From DATARH01 sp963778385 (GTDB taxonomy: Bacteria; Pseudomonadota; Alphaproteobacteria; ATCC43930; CGMCC-115725): 64,000 nt of DNA. Location of the stretch: positions 124,001 through 188,000 of the forward strand of contig CAVZUA010000026.1 in NCBI GenBank assembly GCA_963778385.1, read 5' to 3'. Shown here in pieces: positions 33,611 to 41,607 of the stretch; the stretch's first letter is position 1; every line of letters starts with the position of its first letter. The position numbers were made by a program, and so were the translations under genes. The notes beneath the pieces were generated by a model. It did not search any database. It was given only the letters and a program-made list of their open reading frames with translations, and was not told where the DNA came from.

Positions 33611-34885
33611 ATGCATGCCGCGATCGTCCTTATCGTCCTGATTCTGACCTATGCAGGTATGGTCGCCGGCCGCATCCCGCGATTGCAGGTCGACCGGACG
33701 GGAATCGCGTTGCTCGCGGTGATCGCGCTGCTGGTCAGCGGGCAGATGACGCTCGACGATTTCGGCAGCAATGTCGACATGCCGACGCTGGCCTTGATGT
33801 TCGCCATGATGATCATCTCGGCCCAGTTCGCCGAATCGGGGTTTATCGACCTCTGCGCGCGCGAGTTCACCAGCCGCGGGCACGGCACGACGGTGCTGCT
33901 GGCACTGACCGTGGCGATCGGCGGCGTGCTCTCGGCGGTGCTCGCCAACGACATCCTGATCGTCACGATCGCGCCGCTGTTGATCGTCGGCGCGCGGGCC
34001 CGCGGCTGCGACCCGCGGCCGTTTGCAATCGCGCTCGCCGCGGCGACCAATGCCGGGTCGGCCGCGACCCTTATCGGCAACCCGCAAAACATTCTGGTCG
34101 GCGAGATCGGCCGGCTGAATTTCTGGAAGTTCATCAATGTCTGCGGCGTGCCGGCGCTGTTCAGCCTCGCGACAGTGTTTGTCGTCGTCTGGCTGCAATG
34201 GCGGCGGCGCATCTATCTCGGCGACGACACCGTCGAACCGCCCGATTTGCCGCCGGTGGTCTCGCACCCGTTCGACCGTAACCAGGTGATCAAGGGCGCG
34301 GTCGCGCTGGCGGCGCTGTTTCTGCTGTTCCTGACGCCGTTGCCGCGCGAACTGGGGGCGTTGATGATTGCCGCGCTGCTGCTCGCCAACCGCAAGATCA
34401 CCAGCCGCACGATGATCGCCGCGGTCGATTGGCCGCTGCTGCTTCTCGTCGCGTGCCTCTTCGCGGTGACCGGGGCGCTCAATCAGGCGGGAATCGCCTC
34501 CCAGCTCCTCGAATTTTTCGGCGAGCACGCGATGCTGCCCAACGGGCTCGTGCCGCTGACAATCTTCAGCGTCGTCGGCAGCAACGCGATCGGCAGTCTG
34601 CCGTCGTCGATGCTGCTGTTGCAGGTGTGGCCGACGCCGCCGCAAGGCGTGCTCTATTCGCTGGCGCTGCTGTCGACCCTCGCCGGTAACCTGCTGCTCT
34701 CGGGGAGCCTTACCAACGTGCTCATCGCCGAGCGCGCCGACCGTATGGGCGCGCGTATCAGCTTTGCCGATTATGCCAAGACCGGCGTGCCGATCGCCCT
34801 GATCTCGCTCGCTTTTGCCTTTTTTTGGCTCGCGGTCACGCACCGGTTACCGCTGCTGCCGACCCCGCTGGCGGTTGACCAGTAG
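33611..34885 (+). CDS. Anion permease of the ArsB/NhaD (IT) superfamily
   Basis: A 424-residue inner-membrane transporter with about 11 helices. Signatures of the ion-transporter superfamily are the re-entrant segments LANDILIVTIAPLL and ATNAGSAATLIGNPQNILVG near the middle and NAIGSLPSSMLLLQ in the second half. Members move arsenite, citrate, sulfate or sodium; which one cannot be inferred here. It stands alone between the helicase (divergent) and hemC (same strand). Confidence 0.82.
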   Translation: MHAAIVLIVLILTYAGMVAGRIPRLQVDRTGIALLAVIALLVSGQMTLDDFGSNVDMPTLALMFAMMIISAQFAESGFIDLCAREFTSRGHGTTVLLALTVAIGGVLSAVLANDILIVTIAPLLIVGARARGCDPRPFAIALAAATNAGSAATLIGNPQNILVGEIGRLNFWKFINVCGVPALFSLATVFVVVWLQWRRRIYLGDDTVEPPDLPPVVSHPFDRNQVIKGAVALAALFLLFLTPLPRELGALMIAALLLANRKITSRTMIAAVDWPLLLLVACLFAVTGALNQAGIASQLLEFFGEHAMLPNGLVPLTIFSVVGSNAIGSLPSSMLLLQVWPTPPQGVLYSLALLSTLAGNLLLSGSLTNVLIAERADRMGARISFADYAKTGVPIALISLAFAFFWLAVTHRLPLLPTPLAVDQ

Positions 34886-34937
34886 CCGCCGCGCCGCCGG
34901 CTTGTTAAAACCTCCGCCTTCGATTTGAGGAGCGGAT

Positions 34938-35867
34938 TTGCCAAAACGCCTTTTGCGCATCGGCACACGCGGCAGCCCGATGGCCCTCTACCAGGCGCAT
35001 CTGGTGCGCGATCGGCTGGCGGCGGCGCACCCCGAGCTGGCTGCGCCCGGGATGATCGAAATCGTCGTGATCCGCACCACCGGCGACCGGGTGCAGAACC
35101 GGCTGTTGGCCGAGATCGGCGGCAAGGGCCTGTTCACCAAGGAGATCGAGCAGGCGTTGAGCGAGCGGCGCGTCGATTTTGCGGTGCACTCGCTAAAGGA
35201 CATGGAGACGGTGCTGCCGTCGGGGTTGGAGATTGTCTGCGTGCTGGCGCGCGACGATCCGCGCGACGCGCTGGTGACACGTGACGAGTTGGCGCTCGAT
35301 GCCTTGCCGGCCGGTTCGCGGATCGGCACCGCGTCGCTGCGCCGCGCGGCGCAGCTGTTGCGCCGCCGCCCGGAGCTTGTCGCCGCACCGATCCGCGGCA
35401 ATGTCGATACACGGCTGGCCAAACTCGCCGCCGGCGAAGTGGAGGGGCTGCTGCTGGCGTTTTGCGGCCTGCAGCGGCTCGGGCGGTCCGATGTCCCGAG
35501 CGAAATCCTAGCGGTCGAGGCGATGTTGCCGGCGGTTGGGCAGGGCGCTCTGGCGGTCGAAGGGCGTGCCGATGACGGCGAAATACGCGACCTCCTCGTG
35601 CCGCTGCATGACGTGGTAAGCGCGGCTTGTGTCGGCGCCGAGCGGGCCATGCTGGCGGCGCTCGACGGATCCTGCCGCACGCCGATTGCCGGTCTGGCGG
35701 AGATGCGCGACGACCAGATCGAGCTGCGGGCGTTGCTGCTGACCCCTGACGGCGGCGCCGAGCGGCGGGCCGAGGGAACCGCGCCGGCGGCCGATGCGGT
35801 CGCGCTTGGACGCGCGGTCGGCGAGCGCCTGCGCCGCGAGGCCGGGCCAGCGTTCGGGCTGGAATAG
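34938..35867 (+). CDS. hemC: Hydroxymethylbilane synthase
   Basis: A 309-residue enzyme that polymerises four porphobilinogens to hydroxymethylbilane, precursor of heme, siroheme and cobalamin. The N-terminus LRIGTRGSPMALYQAHLVRD, the catalytic Asp in FAVHSLKDMETVLP, and the dipyrromethane attachment Cys246 in DGSCRTPIAGLA are present. TTG 34938 is the start, seven bases after GAGGAG. It feeds the substrate used by cobA in the left part of the window, although no hemD is here. Confidence 0.93.
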   Translation: MPKRLLRIGTRGSPMALYQAHLVRDRLAAAHPELAAPGMIEIVVIRTTGDRVQNRLLAEIGGKGLFTKEIEQALSERRVDFAVHSLKDMETVLPSGLEIVCVLARDDPRDALVTRDELALDALPAGSRIGTASLRRAAQLLRRRPELVAAPIRGNVDTRLAKLAAGEVEGLLLAFCGLQRLGRSDVPSEILAVEAMLPAVGQGALAVEGRADDGEIRDLLVPLHDVVSAACVGAERAMLAALDGSCRTPIAGLAEMRDDQIELRALLLTPDGGAERRAEGTAPAADAVALGRAVGERLRREAGPAFGLE

Positions 35868-35891
35868 GTTCGGCGTCTCGAAGGACAGCGG

Positions 35892-36146
35892 TTATTGCGG
35901 CTGCGGTTTGGGCAGCGTTGCGCCGTGCTGGCCGAACCCGCCTTCGCAGGCCTGCGCGTGCAGCCATGCCTGCGGCGTCATGTCGCCCGTGATCACATAG
36001 CCGTAAAGCTCGACCGGCCACGTGAGGACGAACACCACGTCGTTGACCACGTCGGTGTTCTTGTCGGGGCAGGCGCCGGTTCCGAAGTAGCCGACGACCA
36101 GCAACACGATCCCGATGATGAAGTAGAGAGCGATGATCGAGCGCAT
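35892..36146 (-). CDS. Small inner-membrane protein, hypothetical
   Basis: An 84-residue protein with one N-terminal helix (IIALYFIIGIVLLVVGYFGT) followed by a short loop (ACPDKNTDVVNDVVF) and a second hydrophobic segment (VFVLTWPVELYGYVI), so it may be inserted twice. Two cysteines (Cys26 and a Cys near residue 67) could form a disulfide. No family is recognised. The open frame, high GC3 and membrane pattern support it; ribosome binding site is weak. Confidence 0.6.
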   Translation of the reverse strand: MRSIIALYFIIGIVLLVVGYFGTGACPDKNTDVVNDVVFVLTWPVELYGYVITGDMTPQAWLHAQACEGGFGQHGATLPKPQPQ

Positions 36147-36223
36147 CGGGGTTCGTCCCTGTTATCGAAGCCGGGAGTTCGACGCTCCTGCGAGGCCGGC
36201 GCAGCGAAGCAGGTTCGCCCGCG

Positions 36224-36252
36224 AAAAATCAACCACCAAAAAATCAACCACC
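36224..36252. repeat. Tandem direct repeat of 14-15 bases
   Basis: AAAAATCAACCACC occurs at 36224-36237 and again at 36239-36252, one A apart. It lies in the 235-base gap between the small membrane protein and the RTX-like gene, in which nothing else but a terminator is seen. Confidence 0.5.
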
Positions 36253-36334
36253 GATCGTGCAATCTGCGCCGAAGCCTGAGCGGCCAACGGCAACGTGCTG
36301 AAAACGTTCCCGGAAAGACCGTTGCCCGCTTAAC

Positions 36335-36365
36335 AAAAAAGCGCGGGTCGGCGGCCCGCGCTTTT
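36335..36365. terminator. Bidirectional Rho-independent terminator
   Basis: AAAAAAGCGCGGG on the left faces CCCGCGCTTTT on the right, around TCGGCGG. The perfect stem flanked by A and T runs works on both strands. It lies 17 bases after the RTX-like gene's stop on the minus strand. Confidence 0.82.
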
Positions 36366-36381
36366 GCTGCTGCCGCCCGGC

Positions 36382-38061
36382 TTAGTGGAAGATGCCGGAG
36401 ATGTCGGTGACGCCGATGAGCAGGATCTTGGAGCCGTTGTTGAGCGTGATCTGGGTGTTGCCACTCGACACGGACGAGGTCGCGACGGTATGGCCGCCGA
36501 TCAGATGGATGCTGTCGCCGGCGGCCGATTCAAAACCGGTGATCGTGTCGTCGTAGACGCGCGAGCCATCGGCAAACTGCTCGTTCGTACCGGCGAAATC
36601 GATCGTCGTCGCGGTGTTGTTCGCCTGCGACCCGGACTTGACCGTATCGTTGCTGCCGAACACCTCGACCGAGTCGGTGCCGGCGTTGGTATTGATCGTA
36701 TCGAAGGCGCCGTAGACGACAACATCTTCGTCGCCCGTGCCGCCGGTGACCAGGTTGTGGGCGCCGTAAACGGCGATCGTGTGCGGTCCGGAGCCGCCGA
36801 ACACCGTATTGTTGGCTCCGTCGATCTCGATGTACTCGGGGCCGCTGCCGCCGTGGACGATGTCCTTGGTCCCGAACACGTAGATGCTCGCCGGCCCGCT
36901 GCCGCCGTTGATTGTGTCGCGCGTGCCCGAGGCAACGATCGTATCATGGCCGCTACCGCCATTGACGACGTCGCCGGCGCCCGAGACGCTAACAAAGTTA
37001 AAGCCGTCGCCGCCGCCGACCGTTTCATTCGTCCCGATCGCAACGATATCGTCGTCGCCCGAGCCGCCGGTGACCGAATCACCGAGCCCGGAAACGAGAA
37101 CATCCATGTCGCCGGTGCCGCCGGTGACCGTGTCGCCGATGCCGCTGATGGTCATCTCGCTCGGCCCGCCGCCGCCGGTAACCGAGTTGCCCGTTCCGGT
37201 CACCGTGATCGTGCTCTCGCCGCTGCCGCCGATCACGACGTCGTTGACGCCGGTGATGGTCGCAACCAGCGCCCCGCCGGCGCCAATCACCGTGTCGCCG
37301 GTGCCGGTCGCGGTCACCGTGTCGGGGCCGGAGCCGCCGGTAAACACGTCGTTGAGGCCGGTGATGCTGACCTGGTCGGCGCCCGAGCCGCCGGTAACCG
37401 AGTCGCCCGTGCCGGTCACAGTGATCGTGTCGTTGCCGCTGCCGGCGACAATCACGTCGTTCGTCCCGGTCGCGGTGATCGTGTTCGGGCCGGTGCCACC
37501 GGTCACCGTGTCGCCGATCCCGGTCACGCTAACCTGATCGGCGCCCGACCCGCCTACGACCGAATCGTCGGTGCCGGTAACGGTGATCGTGTCATTGGCG
37601 CTCAGCGAGACGAAGACTTCGTCCGTGCCGACCAGGGTAACCGTCGCCGGGTCCACGCCGCCATTGACCGTGTCGCCAAGACCGTAAACGGTGATCGTAT
37701 CCAGGCCGCCGACATTAACGACGTCATTCGTGCCATAGTCGTTGGCGGTAAAGTTAGCGGCGCCACCGGAAACCGTCTCGTCGGAGCCGTGGATATCGAT
37801 CGTATCATTGCCACTGCCGTTGTCGACGATGGCAAAGGCGCCGGCGATCAGATCGAGTTTGAGCCCGCCATCGCTCAGGACGGCCAAGCCATCGTAGCCG
37901 TCATCAGGAGAAGACGGCGCGGAACCGGCCGGTCCGGTCCAAATCTCGAGGTTGAACTGCCCGGGCAGCGGCGGCGGCAGCGTGCCGTCCGACGTTTGCA
38001 CGACGTTGACCGGGGTAGCCCCGGCTGTAGCGTCGAATTGTGAGCCCGGAATTGATGCCAT
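36382..38061 (-). CDS. RTX-like secreted protein with tandem 18-residue repeats
   Basis: A 559-residue acidic protein. Residues 1-90 are non-repetitive; residues 91-485 hold about 22 tandem 18-residue units, typical unit TGTGDSVTGGSGADQVSI. Each unit joins one canonical RTX nonapeptide (GGxGxDxUx) with a second half that keeps Asp at 6 and a hydrophobic residue at 8, so the whole should fold as a calcium-binding beta-roll. The C-terminus (DDTITGFESAAGDSIHLIGG, ITLNNGSKILLIGV) fits a type I secretion signal. There is no Sec signal and no secretion gene nearby. AGGGG precedes the ATG. Role could be adhesin, S-layer or toxin; unknown. Confidence 0.82.
   Translation of the reverse strand: MASIPGSQFDATAGATPVNVVQTSDGTLPPPLPGQFNLEIWTGPAGSAPSSPDDGYDGLAVLSDGGLKLDLIAGAFAIVDNGSGNDTIDIHGSDETVSGGAANFTANDYGTNDVVNVGGLDTITVYGLGDTVNGGVDPATVTLVGTDEVFVSLSANDTITVTGTDDSVVGGSGADQVSVTGIGDTVTGGTGPNTITATGTNDVIVAGSGNDTITVTGTGDSVTGGSGADQVSITGLNDVFTGGSGPDTVTATGTGDTVIGAGGALVATITGVNDVVIGGSGESTITVTGTGNSVTGGGGPSEMTISGIGDTVTGGTGDMDVLVSGLGDSVTGGSGDDDIVAIGTNETVGGGDGFNFVSVSGAGDVVNGGSGHDTIVASGTRDTINGGSGPASIYVFGTKDIVHGGSGPEYIEIDGANNTVFGGSGPHTIAVYGAHNLVTGGTGDEDVVVYGAFDTINTNAGTDSVEVFGSNDTVKSGSQANNTATTIDFAGTNEQFADGSRVYDDTITGFESAAGDSIHLIGGHTVATSSVSSGNTQITLNNGSKILLIGVTDISGIFH
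36607..37791 (-). repeat. Coding tandem repeat with 54-base period in the RTX-like gene
   Basis: About 22 successive 54-base units, each encoding x-G-x-x-D-x-V-x-G-G-S-G-x-D-x-I-x-V. The units are diverged at the DNA level, so this is an old amplification. A few units deviate (GGAANFTAND, GAGGALVATI, SLSANDTITV), some lacking the aspartate. Confidence 0.8.
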
Positions 38062-38218
38062 AAAACCCCTAATCAGCGGCCTATCGGCCGCCGCCCTACC
38101 AGATGCCGTGATACGCCGATAGAGGGCGCCTAACGCCCCCCTCTCCCGCCAGTTAAGATTTGTTTACCATGTTGCATTGCGGCACGCCTAGCGGAGATTG
38201 ATCATAAAGGCGTTACAA

Positions 38219-38261
38219 GATGTTTCGGCCTGTCGCAAAACGCTCGTTGCGACGAAACATC
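38219..38261. repeat. Imperfect palindrome in gene-poor region
   Basis: GATGTTTCG and TCGCAA on the left face TTGCGA and CGAAACATC on the right, around AACGCTCG. The left arm has a five-base bulge (GCCTG). Not seen elsewhere in the window; could be a regulator site or the stem of a small RNA. Confidence 0.55.
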
Positions 38262-38455
38262 CGAGCACTGCCGATTTCCGGCGGTTTTGCTCGACTTTTC
38301 CGGACTTCGGCACCGCTTCCGACATACGGCGGGCAAGCCGCCGGATCCGGCGATGCGGGCGCCCGAGCCCGATCACTCGGAGGTTTAGTTAAAGCACATC
38401 GATTAACTATCAAATACTTTGCATTGAGACGCATGTCTGCGGCTTCATTCGGTCC

Positions 38456-38686
38456 ATGAACGCGACCCGCATGTTCGACCTCTACGCCGAGCGCGCCAAA
38501 GCGGCAACCTGCTCCGTCTGCCGCACCGTCAATATGCTCGGCATGATGTGTGCCGCCGCGGTCGAGAATGGCGGTTTTCTGGCCTTTGTCGGCAACGGCT
38601 ACGGCGGTGATTGGCCTGATCCGCGCGAGACCGCCGAATCGCCGTCGCGCGATTGGCGCGGCATGTCGCGTCCGCCACGTCGTTGA
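38456..38686 (+). CDS. Possible small protein, unknown
   Basis: A 76-residue open frame (MNATRMFDLYAERAKAATCS, then VCRTVNMLGMMCAAAVENGG, ending in a basic tail). Nearly all of its third codon positions before residue 45 are G or C, as in coding DNA here, but there is no Shine-Dalgarno and no recognised family. It lies alone between the RTX-like gene and the flagellar locus. It may be spurious. Confidence 0.3.
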   Translation: MNATRMFDLYAERAKAATCSVCRTVNMLGMMCAAAVENGGFLAFVGNGYGGDWPDPRETAESPSRDWRGMSRPPRR

Positions 38687-38997
38687 ACCGCCGGTAGACC
38701 TTGTTTCCGAGCGTTCGCGTTCTCGGCACAAAGTAATTCGGCGGTCGAACCGCCGCGAATCGCCAGCGGCGCCGCCCTCTTTCTATCACCTTGTCGATAA
38801 TCGCTAAGCGATCGTAGAGCGATCGCTGCTTGCTTTCCGCGCTTGCCAAGGCGACGCGGCACATGATACGAAGAATTTCGATATTTTGGTTTTTCGTCAA
38901 ATTTTCGTTTTGTTTGCGGGAGTGACGGGGTGGGGGCCTTGTCGTCACATTGGGGGACTGGGGCACCGCGATATCGCGGTGCGCCCTTTGCGCTGCG

Positions 38998-39564
38998 ATG
39001 CCGGACCGTCCGCCCTACCTGAGCCGGCTGGTGCTGCCAGTTGCGTGGGAAGCGCTGCCCGGCGCGCCCTCGCCGGAAGAATTCGGCAAGGCGGCGTGGA
39101 GCAATGCCCGGGTGCTGGGCTTCCTGCTGCACGGCGTCGAGATCGAGGCAGCACAGCGACCAGCCGATGAGCGCCTGGCGGAAGCACTGGCACCACTGCG
39201 GATCAAGCTCGACATCGTCATCGAGATGTTGGGCCGGCTGACCTATCGCGATGTCACGCTGCCGCCGATGCGCACGATCGAGCTCGGTACGGACCGCATG
39301 GCCTGGCATTCGCCGGCGCCGTTGCGCGTCGGCGATTGGCTCCACATCAAACTCTATTTCGACCCGAATTTTCTTGAGCCGATCGTGCTTTACGGCCATG
39401 TCGCGAGCGCCATTCCCGACGACGCGGCCGGTGGCTGCGGGGTCCAGGCCGAGCTGAGCGAAAGCTCGATCGAGACCGAAGAGGCGGTGACGCGGCTCGC
39501 CTTTCTCGCCCAGCGCCGACAGCTGGCGCATCAGCGGCCGCAAGCGACGAGGGCGGCGCGATGA
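38998..39564 (+). CDS. PilZ-like flagellar locus protein
   Basis: A 188-residue protein with a PilZ-like C-terminal barrel (MRTIELGTDRMAWHSPAPLR, VGDWLHIKLYFDPNFLEPIV) after an N-terminal helical part. The c-di-GMP motifs RxxxR and D/NxSxxG are not intact: the second is replaced by ELGTDRMAW. So ligand binding is doubtful. The start is the ATG 38998 because earlier residues are low quality. The stop overlaps fliE by four bases, placing it in the flagellar operon and suggesting a part in motility control or assembly. Confidence 0.7.
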   Translation: MPDRPPYLSRLVLPVAWEALPGAPSPEEFGKAAWSNARVLGFLLHGVEIEAAQRPADERLAEALAPLRIKLDIVIEMLGRLTYRDVTLPPMRTIELGTDRMAWHSPAPLRVGDWLHIKLYFDPNFLEPIVLYGHVASAIPDDAAGGCGVQAELSESSIETEEAVTRLAFLAQRRQLAHQRPQATRAAR

Positions 39565-39908
39565 TCGAGGCAGTGGCGGCGATGAGCGCCGCTCTTTCCG
39601 AGCTGACCTCGGCCGCAAGTACGGCAGCGGCGCCTTCGTCCGCCCAGTTCGCGCGCGAGATTTCCACGCCCGACGGCGCCGCGGCGCCAAGTTTCACCGA
39701 TGCGCTGAAAAACGCGCTCAACAGCGTCGACCACACGATTTCGGACGCCAACACCAACGCCAAGGCCTTCGCCGCCGGCGACCAGAGCATCCCGCTGAGC
39801 GACGTGATGGTCTCACTGGAGCAGGCGAACTTGGCTCTGCAAATGGCCTCGGGCGTCCGTGACAAGGTCGTCTCGGCGTACACCAACATCATGAACATGC
39901 AGGTCTAA
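39561..39908 (+). CDS. fliE: Flagellar hook-basal body protein FliE
   Basis: A 115-residue protein joining the MS ring to the rod. The C-terminus is the conserved part: FTDALKNALNSVDHTISDAN, DVMVSLEQANLALQMASGVR and VVSAYTNIMNMQV. The low-complexity N-terminus (SAASTAAAPSSAQ) is normal. ATG 39561 overlaps the PilZ-like stop. The gene begins the structural part of the cluster. Confidence 0.93.
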   Translation: MIEAVAAMSAALSELTSAASTAAAPSSAQFAREISTPDGAAAPSFTDALKNALNSVDHTISDANTNAKAFAAGDQSIPLSDVMVSLEQANLALQMASGVRDKVVSAYTNIMNMQV

Positions 39909-39927
39909 CGAACGGCGCGGGTGACAC

Positions 39928-41607
39928 GTGGCGTTTCTCGACGCGATCAACCCCCAAACGCTGATGGAGCGGGTCCGCCCGCTGATCGGCGAGCGTTCGC
40001 GCACGACGATCATCGCCGGCGCCGCCGCGGCGGCGGCCGTCGTCATCGCCGCCGCGTTGTGGTTCTGGGGGGCGAGCTACGCGGTGCTCTACGCGGGGCT
40101 GTCGGGCGAGGACGGCGGCCGTGCGATCGCCGAGCTGCAAAAGCTCAACATTCCGTATCGGATCACGGAAGGCGGTCGAATAATCCAGGTGCCGGCGTCC
40201 GAGGTCGGCCGCGCCCGCCTGCAGCTCGCGGCGCGCGGCGTCGGCAAGAAGGACGCCGACGAATGGGCAATCCTCGACAATGAGAGCCTCGGCGTCAGCC
40301 CGTTTGTCGAGCAGGTCCATTACGTTCGCGGGATCGAAACCGCGCTGTCGCGCACCGTCGGCGAGGTCGACGGCGTCGTCTCCGCCAAGGTGAAGCTGGC
40401 GCTGCCGAAGGAGACCAGTTTTCTCGGCGATTCGCCCAAGCCGAGCGGCTCGGTGCTGGTGCGGCTGCGGCCCGGCACGACGCTCACCGCCGCACAGGTC
40501 ACCGGCATTGTCGGACTGGTGGCGTCGAGCGTGCCGGGGCTCGCGCGCGACCGGGTCACCGTCGTCGACCAGAGCGGCATGGTGCTCAATCCGAATGGCG
40601 ACGGCACGACGCTGCAGGCCCCGCAGCAATTGGAGCTGACGCGGGAGGTCAACCGCCGTTACGAAACGCTGATCACGGATCTGCTCATTCCGGTGCTGGG
40701 CCGCGGCAATTTCCGGATTTCGTCAGATGCCGACATCGATTTTTCGCAAAGCAAGGAAAGCCTGGTTCGCTATGGCCAGAGCCATGTGCTGAGCCAGGAC
40801 GAGACGAGCCATATCCGCGGCTCCGAGAGCGACCAGGCGATCGGCATCCCGGGCGCGCTGTCCAACAGAAAGCCGGAGACGCCGACCACTGCCGCACCCG
40901 AGCCGCCGCAGGCGGCGCAGACAAACCCACCGGGCCAGGCGACGACCGGGCAGCCAGGGACCGCGAAGCCCGCCGAGGCGACGCCCTCGGATACGCATAA
41001 GACGACCAATTTCGATATCGACAAGTCGGTGGAGTTTCGCGAGCACCCGTCATGGCGGCTGCGCGGCATCAACATCGCGGTGCTCGTCAACAACCCGACT
41101 GGCAATCCCCTGACGCCCGAACGCCTGCAGTCGGTCAACAAGCTCGTGAGCTCGGCGATCGGGGGCGCGCAAAGCCCGCGTGTCACGGTCGTCGATGTGC
41201 CGTTCGAGCCCGAAGGGGGGCTGGCTCCGAAGCCGGAGGGGCTGTGGTGGCGGGAGCCCTGGTTCGGTGCCGCCGGGCAGAACGCGCCGCTCACCATGGC
41301 CGGGTTGCTCGCATTGTTTGGCGGGGTCTTCCCGCTGCTCCGACGCATCGCGGGGGCTCAGTCGTCTATCATCGCGGCAACCACCGCCAAGCTCGCGGCG
41401 ATCCGGGCAGGGCTCTCGATCGATGATGCGACCTCGGTGACGCCTGGTATGCGGCCTGTGCCGAGAGCCAAAGCTGAACCGCAGGATGTCTTCAGCATCG
41501 AAGCCGAGACCGTGCAGACGCTGGTTTCCCACGACCCGGCCCGCACGGCGCAAGTCATCAGAGGATGGATAGCCGGTGGCAGAGACAGCACTCCTAAGCG
41601 AGCCTAG
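39928..41607 (+). CDS. fliF: Flagellar MS-ring protein FliF
   Basis: A 559-residue membrane ring protein with helices near residues 29-49 (TTIIAGAAAAAAVVIAAALW) and near 450 (PLTMAGLLALFGGVFPLL). The ring-building domains include YAVLYAGLSGEDGGRAIAEL, VSPFVEQVHYVRGIETALSR and GDGTTLQAPQQLELTREVNR; the cytoplasmic C-terminal tail that binds FliG is QDVFSIEAETVQTLVSHDPA. A Pro/Thr-rich loop (GALSNRKPETPTTAAPEPPQ) lies before the second helix. GTG 39928 is the start. It overlaps fliG by 32 bases. Confidence 0.94.
   Translation: MAFLDAINPQTLMERVRPLIGERSRTTIIAGAAAAAAVVIAAALWFWGASYAVLYAGLSGEDGGRAIAELQKLNIPYRITEGGRIIQVPASEVGRARLQLAARGVGKKDADEWAILDNESLGVSPFVEQVHYVRGIETALSRTVGEVDGVVSAKVKLALPKETSFLGDSPKPSGSVLVRLRPGTTLTAAQVTGIVGLVASSVPGLARDRVTVVDQSGMVLNPNGDGTTLQAPQQLELTREVNRRYETLITDLLIPVLGRGNFRISSDADIDFSQSKESLVRYGQSHVLSQDETSHIRGSESDQAIGIPGALSNRKPETPTTAAPEPPQAAQTNPPGQATTGQPGTAKPAEATPSDTHKTTNFDIDKSVEFREHPSWRLRGINIAVLVNNPTGNPLTPERLQSVNKLVSSAIGGAQSPRVTVVDVPFEPEGGLAPKPEGLWWREPWFGAAGQNAPLTMAGLLALFGGVFPLLRRIAGAQSSIIAATTAKLAAIRAGLSIDDATSVTPGMRPVPRAKAEPQDVFSIEAETVQTLVSHDPARTAQVIRGWIAGGRDSTPKRA

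Larger units (their letters stand above)
38062..38997. other. Gene-poor stretch upstream of the flagellar cluster
   Basis: About 936 bases with no convincing conserved gene. It contains two small hairpins before the RTX-like gene (GGCC...GGCC near 38086-38095 and GGGCG...CGCCC), a longer palindrome at 38219-38261, a possible 76-residue frame at 38456-38686, and an AT-rich tract near 38870-38930 ahead of the PilZ-like gene that may hold the flagellar promoter. No clear sigma-28 or sigma-54 box could be read. Confidence 0.5.

Noticed and set aside
36607..37791. CRISPR array, because of the regular 54-base period
   Set aside because: The units are contiguous coding repeats without unique spacers or identical direct repeats, and there are no cas genes.
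36364..38043. 559-codon plus-strand frame opposite the RTX-like gene
   Set aside because: It is periodic only because the real gene is; start and ribosome site are lacking, while the minus strand has RTX motifs and a proper start.
38213..38731. 172-codon minus-strand frame in the gene-poor region
   Set aside because: Arg/Ser-rich composition, no motif, no ribosome binding site.
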